DNA from: a virus
Strand: one strand, 5' to 3'
Length of the DNA: 64,000 nucleotides
Virus record (IMG/VR): IMGVR_UViG_3300017730_000001
Coordinates: 50,387 to 114,386 of that record
Of the stretch, positions 49,042 through 59,200 are shown piece by piece; position 1 is the first letter of the stretch; every line of letters starts with the position of its first letter. Under the pieces are notes generated by a model. It made no database searches, was not told where the DNA came from, and worked only from the letters and a program-made list of their open reading frames with translations. The position numbers and the translations under genes were made by a program.

Positions 49042-50643
49042 TTACTCCTGGTTATTATCATCGTTTTCATCGTCTTCTGGTGCTTCGTTTTCGTAATACA
49101 GAGTCACTTTTAGCGATATTGTATGAGTTCCCATATTAGCATCTGGACTTGTAAATGTAAATGTATTAGTTGTCTCGTACTCCTTAACATCTCCACCGCT
49201 AGCATTATCACATTTCCACTTGGTAAAAGTACCATTAGTTGTACCAAAACTCCAAGAAGTGCTAGTTATTGCAGTGCCTGTAGAAATGTTTCCGCTCAGA
49301 GTACCCTCATTGAAGGTACTATGGGGTGAGGTAATTCTAGCAACAGAATAATTAGTTCCAGCATCGTCTATTTTGTATAGAAGAACAGCACTATTTGCAT
49401 TAATGCTTTGCTGCTGACCATTTTGAGTACCGCCGGTATTTGTTTCTTCCAGATATGCATCAGCATTCTGTCCAGGTGGTATACCATCAGATGAAGCATA
49501 AACATATACATTAACATCATTACTTGATTCAACACAATATAATACAATCCAAGGTTCTAGACCGCTATGGTCCACAACTGAAACCTCACAATGAACTTCA
49601 GTATATGGAGCAGTCGTAGTACCAATGTTTTGCGGTTGTAATTCACTAAAGATAAACGGTGTTCGTGCATTTCTTGAGTTTTGTGTATTAACAATTATTG
49701 GAGTTGTAAATGGTGACCTATGTTGGTAAATACTCGGCGATTGATGCTGATAAATTGACGGACTTCTAAATGGTGAACTATGCTGATAAGTACTTGGCGA
49801 TTGATGCTGATAAATTGACGGACTTCTAAATGGCGACTGATGCTGATAAGTACTTGGCGATTGATGCTGATAAATTGACGGACTTCTAAATGGCGACTGA
49901 TGCTGATAAATCAACGGACTTCTATGGTCATAAGTGTCTGGACTTCTATGTTGATAGATACTAGGTTCTCTATTATCGTATGTAGAAGGTGACCTATGGT
50001 CATAGGTAAATGGTGACCTATGTTGATAAGTAAACGGACTTCTATAAGGCGACCTATGGTCATATATTAAAGGTTCTCTATTTTGATATGTAGAAGGTGT
50101 TCGAGAAGGACTTTGGTGGTTATATGTTGAAGGACTTCTGTGGTCATATGTAAAAGGACTTCTATGTTCATATGTTAAAGGTTGTCTATTTGTATAGATG
50201 CTAGGCGTTCTAGTCTGAGTCGGTGTACGATATATCAAAGGACTTCTATGTTGATATGTAGAAGGTTCTCTATGTTGATAATTTAACTGATAAGTAAACG
50301 GTGACCTATGTTGATATGTCAACGGACTTCCATGTTGATATGTAGAAGGTGTTTGAATATTGTATATTGAAGGCGCCCTACTTGTGTATATAGCAGGCGA
50401 CCTGTGATTATAGGTTTTTTGTGCGACACCTTGAGCAATTATTGGATTTTGTGCATTACTAGGCGTCTGAACATTTGTAGGTGTTCTACTTTGATATGTA
50501 AATGGTTGTGTTCCTTGAGTAGTAACCTGATAAATTCTTTGTGCGATATTCGGTTGTTGACCGGCTGCAGGTACTCTGGCTAAAAAGGGTTGCTGAAAAG
50601 TTCCACCATTCTTATCATGTTTTATAAAAATATCGTCTGACAT
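49042..50643 (-). CDS. octapeptide-repeat protein with a C-terminal beta domain, 533 residues
   Basis: A short N-terminus (MSDDIFIKHDKNGGTFQQPF) leads into repeats from about residue 25 to 335: YQSRTP, TYNHRSP, TYQHRSP, TYDHRSP types, with a 20-residue higher-order unit SPFRSPSIYQHQSPSTYQHQ repeated three times. The last 190 residues are a non-repetitive beta-rich domain (PYTEVHCEVSVVDHSGLEPW, then NVYVYASSDGIPPGQNADAY, ending TISLKVTLYYENEAPEDDEN). It is the only repeat protein here with a large globular end, a candidate tip domain. Confidence 0.8.
   Translation of the reverse strand: MSDDIFIKHDKNGGTFQQPFLARVPAAGQQPNIAQRIYQVTTQGTQPFTYQSRTPTNVQTPSNAQNPIIAQGVAQKTYNHRSPAIYTSRAPSIYNIQTPSTYQHGSPLTYQHRSPFTYQLNYQHREPSTYQHRSPLIYRTPTQTRTPSIYTNRQPLTYEHRSPFTYDHRSPSTYNHQSPSRTPSTYQNREPLIYDHRSPYRSPFTYQHRSPFTYDHRSPSTYDNREPSIYQHRSPDTYDHRSPLIYQHQSPFRSPSIYQHQSPSTYQHQSPFRSPSIYQHQSPSTYQHSSPFRSPSIYQHQSPSIYQHRSPFTTPIIVNTQNSRNARTPFIFSELQPQNIGTTTAPYTEVHCEVSVVDHSGLEPWIVLYCVESSNDVNVYVYASSDGIPPGQNADAYLEETNTGGTQNGQQQSINANSAVLLYKIDDAGTNYSVARITSPHSTFNEGTLSGNISTGTAITSTSWSFGTTNGTFTKWKCDNASGGDVKEYETTNTFTFTSPDANMGTHTISLKVTLYYENEAPEDDENDDNNQE
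49680..50480. repeat. 24/60-bp coding minisatellite, array 4
   Basis: Units encoding TYQHRSPx and TYDHRSPx. A 60-base higher-order unit starts at 49741, 49801 and 49861; the last two share their first 49 bases. Confidence 0.88.
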
Positions 50644-50653
50644 ATTTTGTTCA

Positions 50654-53083
50654 CTATATTAAAAAGAAAAGATGACCTATCTCTTTTCCACTACCACTAG
50701 GAAGACCACTAGATAAATCTGAGTCTGTTATCACACTATAATCTAACTCTATGTCGTTACCATCTAGAGTGATACCATTACTCACTGAAGCTTCTAATGT
50801 TATCTCACCATCTGTAGTTGTATTAGTACCACCGTCTGGATTATCATTGTAGGTGAGTTTTATACCTTTATTTAGTTCAACATTTGCAGTACCATTTTGA
50901 GCTATTGTTCCATCACCACTTGCATCGAACTTAAATTGTTTAGCGACTCTGTTGTCTGTAAAGAACACAGCAGAAGCGTCTTCAGTTAAATTACTAGTAC
51001 TACCAGCTTGGTCACCAGGGTTCCAAGCAGAACCACTCCATATTAGTATTTGACCAGTACTTGCACCACTATTGACATTTGCTAAATCTTCTAAGTCGAT
51101 TGATGGTAAGTCTGATAGAGTTAAAGCAGTAAGAGTAGTTGCAATAGATACATTACCCTTTGCAGTCTGAGTCTGGGTACCAGTGACTGCACCTGTTAAT
51201 GTGAAAGTTGAATTTGCAATTGTTAAATCTATTGCACCATCGTTTGCATCGTCATAAGATGCAGTAAGACCTGTATGTGTACCATTGGTTGCAATCTGAG
51301 CACCAGTAATGTCTTGTACTTTCTCGGTGAGTGTGACATTTGACCATGAAGAACCAGTTTGAACTAAAATTTGGTCATTAGTATTGTTTGCATCTGAAAC
51401 ATCGTATAAGTCATTTAGAGCAAGTTCGGTAGAAGTAATATCTCCTTTAGTCAAAGCTCTAAGAGTAGTTGCAATTGTCAAATTACCTTTTGCAGTCTGA
51501 GTAGCAGTACCTGTGACTCCACCTGTTAATGTGAAAGTTGAATTGTCTACTACTAGATTTGTTTTGCCTGTATCATCGTTGTATGTGACTGATAGACCTG
51601 TTTCAGTATTACCAGCGAACATTGCACCAGCGATATCTTCAACTCTTTCTCGCATGGGTGTGTTTTCCCATTGGTCTGTGGTATCATTATACAGTAAAAC
51701 ATGGTCTTCTGCAAGCGCAATAGGATGGTCTACATTTGCAAGATAATCTATATTCTTTAATGCGATTCTAGCGTCTGCTCTTCCATCTGTATAATATAGA
51801 TTAGAATTATGTTCTGTTAAGTTTTGTGTTGTGTGGTTTGCAATACTTGAAACTGTACCAGTCAAAGAACCTGCGTTTGCATTACTGTCGTGGTCAGATG
51901 TTGTATCTAGTATTGTGTGAGTACCAGCAAAGTTTTTAATGTTATTAACTACAGAACTACCTGATTTGAATACTGAGTTAGTATCACCTGTTATATCATC
52001 GACACTTGTAATGTCGCCACCAGTGATATTCAATGTACCATCTGTTAGAGTTCCTACTGTTGCAGTTCCTGATACATTTGATAAGTTTGAATATACATTT
52101 GACCATCTCTTTGATGTTAAACCCAATGAATATGTATTAGTTGTTTCTGGTCTTAGATGAGAGTTTGCATAACCTGTGAATGTAATTGTATCACTAGCGG
52201 CGTTACCTAATGTTGTGTTTCCGTCTACTGTAAGGTTTGCATTTAAGGTTGTATTATCAACTACTTGAAGTGTTGATTGCATATGCACATCACCATCAAT
52301 GTCTACAGCATCTAAATGAGATGTACCATTTACATCGATGTTGCCTTCGATATCTAAGAATCCTGAGAATGTTCCGTTGACTGCGCCTGTTATAGAACCA
52401 CTGTTGATACTCATTGTAGAATCAGTGATAGTAGGTGCAGTTAGTGTCTTGCCTGTTGTGAGTAAGATATCATCTTCTGCAAATGTCTTACCTGCAAGTT
52501 GTATTGTATATCCAGATTCTAGTAGAGTTGTTGGTGATGAACTATCTCCATTTATAATAACACCGTTTGCATTGGTGTTATAGATTGTGTTCTCAACTGT
52601 TTTCTGGAAGAATGATGCAACTGAGTTTGCAATATTTGTTCCTACAAATGCACCAGTGTATGAGTATACATGAAGTCTATCGTTAGTAGACATTGCATTT
52701 GCTTGACCAGATGCATAAGTACCTGTTAGTGTGATACCCTCATGCGAACCTGTACCAGTAGGATTAGAAATAATGAAATCTACATCTTCTATCAAATGTC
52801 TTTCGTTTTTAAATACTTGAATCTTATCTTTTACAAAAATTAAGTTATTTGCAAACTCATCGTTACCTGTAAATAGTGTTTGGTTTGTTGATGCAACGAA
52901 TACGAACTCTTGGAAGAAAAACTGTTTGTCTTCTAAAACATTGACAGCATCAACTAGTGTTCCGTTGTTTCCAGATTTTAATCCTTCCCTTAGACCAGAA
53001 ACTTCACCCACATCATATGCGAGTTCGTTATAGGTAGTTCTAAAGTCTTCAATTGTTGCGAAGTTGTCTACTGTTTTAGCCAT
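50654..53083 (-). CDS. large fibre-like virion protein, 809 residues
   Basis: The N-terminal 200 residues (VDNFATIEDFRTTYNELAYD, then VFVASTNQTLFTGNDEFANN, then FIISNPTGTG) form a tail-attachment type domain. They are followed by beta-solenoid-like repeats (ATVGTLTDGTLNITGGDITS) and fibre modules NLTEHNSNLYYTDGRADARI and TGLTASYDDANDGAIDL. These modules are shared with the 884-residue gene. It overlaps the 73-residue gene by eight bases. Probably a long tail-fibre or baseplate protein. Confidence 0.8.
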   Translation of the reverse strand: MAKTVDNFATIEDFRTTYNELAYDVGEVSGLREGLKSGNNGTLVDAVNVLEDKQFFFQEFVFVASTNQTLFTGNDEFANNLIFVKDKIQVFKNERHLIEDVDFIISNPTGTGSHEGITLTGTYASGQANAMSTNDRLHVYSYTGAFVGTNIANSVASFFQKTVENTIYNTNANGVIINGDSSSPTTLLESGYTIQLAGKTFAEDDILLTTGKTLTAPTITDSTMSINSGSITGAVNGTFSGFLDIEGNIDVNGTSHLDAVDIDGDVHMQSTLQVVDNTTLNANLTVDGNTTLGNAASDTITFTGYANSHLRPETTNTYSLGLTSKRWSNVYSNLSNVSGTATVGTLTDGTLNITGGDITSVDDITGDTNSVFKSGSSVVNNIKNFAGTHTILDTTSDHDSNANAGSLTGTVSSIANHTTQNLTEHNSNLYYTDGRADARIALKNIDYLANVDHPIALAEDHVLLYNDTTDQWENTPMRERVEDIAGAMFAGNTETGLSVTYNDDTGKTNLVVDNSTFTLTGGVTGTATQTAKGNLTIATTLRALTKGDITSTELALNDLYDVSDANNTNDQILVQTGSSWSNVTLTEKVQDITGAQIATNGTHTGLTASYDDANDGAIDLTIANSTFTLTGAVTGTQTQTAKGNVSIATTLTALTLSDLPSIDLEDLANVNSGASTGQILIWSGSAWNPGDQAGSTSNLTEDASAVFFTDNRVAKQFKFDASGDGTIAQNGTANVELNKGIKLTYNDNPDGGTNTTTDGEITLEASVSNGITLDGNDIELDYSVITDSDLSSGLPSGSGKEIGHLFFLI

Positions 53084-53297
53084 GTAATTTCTCTACTATA
53101 TCTTTTAATAAGTCTTTAATTTCTGTTACCTCTTTCTTAAGAGTATTTATTTCATTCTTTTGAGTTTTTAAAAACTCTCTTCTTCTCATTGTCAACCTAT
53201 ACTGTTCTTCGTTAGTATTGATAATGGCATGAGAGGATTCATCCCTAATTAGGTCTGAAAATCCTTCCACTTTATGTACTATCTTACGCAAGAGCAA
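53076..53297 (-). CDS. 73-residue coiled-coil protein
   Basis: A basic N-terminus (MLLRKIVHKVEGFSDLIRDE) and a C-terminal coiled coil (NEINTLKKEVTEIKDLLKDI followed by VEKLHG). It overlaps both the 2328-residue gene and the 809-residue gene, so it is expressed between two tail proteins. It may help trimerise or attach them; no family recognised. Confidence 0.72.
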   Translation of the reverse strand: MLLRKIVHKVEGFSDLIRDESSHAIINTNEEQYRLTMRRREFLKTQKNEINTLKKEVTEIKDLLKDIVEKLHG

Positions 53298-56200
53298 TAC
53301 ACCTCAATGCAGTCACTAGTGGTACAATCGAAGTATTACTTGATTGACCAACTATCTTAACTACAAAACCTGTGAACTCTGGTAAACCTTCAGCAGTATA
53401 TTCGTACTCTTTAAAGTTTCTTGCATCTTTTTCGGTCACCACATCTGGATCCCCATTCGTATTGAAGTATTCAAACCCTAAGTCATCGATAGGTGTTGTC
53501 TCGTCATTCTTTAATATCTTAAACATGAATTTTAAATCAGATTCAGGTGGTCTATAGTTGTCTGCAATAACTTTCAATGTAGTTGCAGGATTCTTAAGAT
53601 TCACTTTTCTAGTGATATAGACCATGGCGTTATTATCGCCATCTGGATCAGTTGAAGGCACATGAATCATAGAACCAGTTGAACCACCAGGTAGGTCATT
53701 AGCAGAATCAATATTATTGATTCTATTCATGATACCCAAACAACCAATCGTACCAATATCAATTACTGGAGATAAGTTCTGGTTAGCACTAGTAAACTGT
53801 AATCTACATTCAAATGATTTATTATTTGTGCCACCAGTCTGTTCTTCTGATTCATTAATACTCGATGCGATAATACTAGGTCTTTCGAAATAGTTATTGT
53901 CATTTAATGTAATGAATTCATTCTTTGAGCGTAATGTAAATGTTGAATCTAAATTATTATCTTCAGGTGAATTAGTTCCTGTTCTTCTAACACTTGACAA
54001 TAATGTTGTGTCTTTATATGTTAAAGAAGGTATCATTGTATGCAATACATCATAGTACATGTTAGTAGTTGCATATGCTTGGTCACCACCAGCAATAGTT
54101 GATTCAACTGCATTGGTATATGATAAGTGATATGATGATAAGTCTGGTGTACATGCAAATGAGTCGATACCATAATTATTGATACTACTGAATACTTTAT
54201 TAATTGAATCTACAGGGAAACCACCCAATGTATCTCCAACACTTGATAATGTTATAGTTGCATTGTTTGAACCATCATAGTTATTAATAGTGATAGATTC
54301 GTTTGCAGTATAACCTACACCTGGGTCTTTGATTGTCACTGAACTAATTTGATTTCCACTATTAACTGTTATTGTATCAATCTTAAGTCCTGTACCAGTA
54401 CCACTGTAGGTATATCCTGTGGAATCCCAATTGGCGCCACTATTGTTATATGTACCAGCAGTTGGAGTTCCTGTTGTTGAACCTGCTACAGTTAATACAC
54501 CATTCTTCTTATCTCCTTCTACGCCATATATAACAACATTCGATTGATTGTCGTACATACCATGTGAGTAAGAGTATACTCTAAAGAATGATTGATTAGA
54601 AAAAGTTTCTATTGAATTATTCTGCAATTTCTTAGGTGGTAAATGTGCGTTGTTAAACACGATGTTTGCAGCTGTAGTTGTATTAAACTTAGCGACTCTC
54701 ATATTAAACTTCAAGTCATCTGTTTGTTCTGCTGTCCATGTAGATGCGTTCTGAGACATGAACAATGAACCAGCGTATGGTTGTCCTGATATTGTCTGTC
54801 CAGTAATTAAATCTGTTTCGCCCATTCTGGAAATGAAACACTCGTAATCTGTTGAGTTAGTATACACAACAAAACAATATTCATGTTTGTCTTCTAGGTA
54901 TACAGGTGACTCAAATGTAAATGTAGTTGCGGATGAACCATCATCTGAAGTATTGACTTCATCTGGATTCTTTGTCACAATTGAGAATGGTATAGTTGTC
55001 TGTCCTGGATATCCATTTATCATATTTCTGATTTCTACTGATACAGGTAAACTAGTTGCCTTACTCTTAAAGAATACATCTATAGATGTTAGGAACATAC
55101 CGCCATCAGATTCTACCATGAATGATTCTGCTAATGGGTCTTGCCAACCTCTTGGTTCTGCTGGAATATCAAAGTCAAATATTCTTCTGTCTTCTCTTGG
55201 AAGAACCATTAAATCAGCGGGTGGGAACCTTGGAGGTAATGGTACAGGAGGTGGTACAGGAACAGGCACCGGCGGTGTAGGCACAGGCACAGGTACCGGA
55301 ACTGGTACAGGGACTGGCACAGGCACAGGCACCGGATTCGGCACTGGCACATATACCGGAGTTGGTGGCATAGGTGGTGGTGTCGGTGGTATTGGTGGAG
55401 GCGGCGCAATAGGTGGTGGTGGGGGTGGTAATGAACCATCTCCTGTCACATTTAATCTTTCACCTCTTCTTGTAATTGTTCTTTCGCCTGATAATCTTTC
55501 TGTCACTACTCTACCATTTCTAGTAGATACTATTTCTGTTTGTGAACTATTTAAGAGACCTTGTGCTTGATAAATCTCTGCACCCATTGAATCTGGATTA
55601 CTTTGATTCGATGACTGAGATGTTATCTTTAATTCTCTTTGTCCTGTTGGGAATCTTTGGAAGTTGTCATTAGGTATTAAGAACTTACATTCTACTTTAC
55701 CATTACCATTTGTTTTTATTCCAACACCCTTGTTTGTTGTTCCGTCTTGTGAGAAGTCAGCACTACTAGGTGTGACATAACCATCTACTCTGATACCATC
55801 AAAGTATACAAAGTGTTTTGTGTTTGGTTTTAAGTTAGTTCCTACTGCTGTTATCTCTCTACTTCTAATGAAAGGTATAACACTGACACTAACAACTCTA
55901 TCATTTCTTGTTTCTACAAAGTCTTCAACTACTGAAGTATTAACACCTTGTCTTGATTGAATTTCTGGTGTTTCGGTAATCTCTGTTGTTATGATTGTAC
56001 CTTGAACCCATTCACCACCTTGAGCAGGGTCACCAGACCAATTGCCAGGAACAGCTGCATCTACTGAAGAACTAACTACGGTTGGTTCACCAACCCATGT
56101 TGTCTGCCAGTTATTCCATATTGTTCCAAGTGAGTTTTGATTCTCTGCAAGAACAGCGTCAAAGTTTACTTCTCTGTTGATTCTAACTTCTGGTAATTGT

Positions 56201-59200
56201 TCTGTATCATTCCATATATCAGAACCAGGAGTTAATTTGACATTACCTATAAATGCAAATACATGATATGGATTAACATTGACATGTCTAGATGCCTTAT
56301 CCTGATTTACATATGATACTTGTGAGTAAGGTAATGTAATTAAATCACCAGTCTGCTGATAACCAGTTGAACCAGATGCATTTAATTCTATATCAAAGAA
56401 GTTTGATACTGATTCTGGTCTTAATTGTCCCAATTTAGTATCTATACCAACATGATAATCAGGATGAGATACATCACCAATTTTGTGACCTCTGAAGTTA
56501 TCTACTAAGAAACCAGATTTGAATCTATCGAAACCTTGTGCATCTAATATCTGTTTTGTTTGTGTGTCTTTCTCTAATAAAGACAATGCAGTAATTCTTT
56601 CTAAGTTTGTGACTCTCTGATTGATTTTACCAATGTCGCCCATTGTAAATCTTCTGTAGTCTTTTGTTTTTACTTGTATTTGTTTTACATTTCTTGTAAA
56701 TGCAGGTATAAACAATTCGAACATTTCTAAAGAATCATCAATTGAATTTGGTCTTTGTGGTGTTAAGGTCGGATTACCTTGTGCAACTTCGAATTTACCA
56801 CTTCTATGTAAGAATACTTTATCGATTCTAGGCACATAGAACTCTATGTTTGACTTAATCATTGATGTTGGCAAAGGACATCTTGAATATGATGAATGTG
56901 CTGTCGTAATATCAGCAGTAGATACTCCTAATAGATTATCTCTAGAGGATTCAAAACTTCTTGCTTCATATGCAAATGGAGATATTAAGTGACCTGTACC
57001 ATCACCACTACTGTAGTCTGATACATCTAATATACTTGCAATATTGAATACATAACTCTGACTAACTAAATCTGCATTACCAAATAGTTGACCAACTGAT
57101 GGTCTAAAGTCTACTGCATCTGCAAGTTCAAATTGTCCATCTGGTTCAAAACCACCCAAGTCTACTTTGTTTGGTGAGAAGTTAGGAATGTCTTTATATG
57201 AAATACTATTTGTATATGAATTTACATCATAGAAATCACCAGAACCACCTACAAACATATCAAATAATACTGTTATTTGATTATTTGGTGTTGTCTGTCC
57301 TTGTTTTAAAATAAGTTTTGCGTGGTCATAATAACCATCTCTTTGACCATTGTCTAAAGAGTATCTATTTGTTATTTCAGGAGATTGAACTCCTAATGAT
57401 GTTATGGTTGCAATTCCACCTGTTGTTTCATCTACTACTGTTTCGCCTGCGGTAAACTTTTCGGTTCCTAAGTAGTAAAAATAACATGTTTGCGTATCAG
57501 TAAACTTCATAAGTTTAGCACGAACACCTGTTGTAGCACCTTTAATTATATTTCCTGTTGTACTTGTACCAGATGTTAGAGTTATAACTGCATTTGGTGG
57601 TGTTGCAACACCACTTGTATCTGTTCCTGGAACTGCCTCAAATATGCCTCTGATTTTGTATACATCTGAAACACCAAGAGATAGTTCTTTGTGGTCATAT
57701 GCAGTACCATAGAATGGATTATCTGCATGTGCATCGTTCTTAGTGAATCTTAATGCACGAAACTCTCTTAAGTTCTTTGATTTCGATGTTGGGTTAGTGA
57801 CACTAACTGTATATGTCGCCCTTACGATTGCACCATCGTCAGCAGCTGCACCCAATACAACTTCACCAGATGATGTATTGACTGAAGAGACATCATCGCC
57901 TCCTAATACTACACCATTAGCTCTTGTTGGACTTCCTGTCGCTTCTTTGACAATTGCGAACTGATAGTTGTCGTTGTTTTTTGGTTCAAATGATTCGTTT
58001 GCTTCTTTTGTGAGTGTTATCTCACCAGAAGTACCAACTTCAAATTCTTTTTGATACTTAACTGTAATCTCTGTAGGTGTTGATTTACTTACATGGTCTC
58101 TAGGGAATGCAAATACTGTAGAAGATTGGTCTTGATTGTAAAGTTTTGCTCTTCGTCTGAGTAGTCCAACTTGTTTAATGTTAGTTCCGGCAGCAACTAG
58201 TGTTGCATTTGAATTGTCTGTCACGGATGCAATAAGTTGTTCAGCACCATTACCATCTAAGACTATATCACCCTTTCTTAGTTCAGTCAAGAAATCAGTA
58301 CCAACACCTGTTAAAGCTGTACTAGTTATTGTTGTTAGACCCGATATAACTTTGTCGTTGTCTAATGCAATATTGGCAGTAAAGTTTTGTGTTCCTGTTG
58401 TTTCAGAAGACTTAGTTTGACCAACACTTCTTGCATCTTCTACTTGAAAACTACGAACAGCAGTAATACTAAAATCTACTTTTACTTTACCTGTTCCAGT
58501 TCCTGCAGCTGCAGCCGTGAAAGTAGAACCTACTGCGTATGTCTGACCAGAAGTGCCTGCGGCCGTATTCCACTGTGCTTGAGTTGTGTTTCCAAGTTCC
58601 GTTATTATATATGGAGTAGTTGAAACAAAACTTCCAGCATTGACTATAATCGTACCGCATGTACCTTGTCCCTTTAGTGAAAGGGTATCTGTTGTTTTGA
58701 ATGTACCAACAACATCATGTACCATAATATGATTGTTTGTAGTATCTGCATATGCAACAATACCTACTGCGCCAGATGCTGAACCTGTGACTTTATCACC
58801 AACTTTGAAGTTGTTTGTCGCAACTGTAGTACTTAACATTGTGAACATCTTGATATCAAATAGATATAGATTTTCAAAAGCAGTTGAGTGTTCGTCAATG
58901 TTTCTTACTCTTGCAAAACCGATATGACCAACTGTTGTTGTTGATCCAGTGCCTGCATATGCATTAAGTGTGCCTGGTGTTGCAGTTGCCTTATCAAATA
59001 GTTGAATTGCTTTATATGATTCTGTATTTGTGGAATCACCAAACTCTGGTTGACCATGTGAATCTTTAATTCTTAATTTGTTTCCTAGTCTTGCAGGTGT
59101 GTTTGCGTTTGTAAGCGCCTCTGTTGTTCTTGCCTTGTTTAATGTTAAATTCGTTGTGCCTGTTTTATCAATAGAGTAACCTTTAACATATGCTTTACCA

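Noticed and set aside
54887-55570. Plus-strand Gly/Thr-rich frame of 227 codons
   Set aside because: It mirrors the Pro/Val linker of the giant tail protein and has no independent support.
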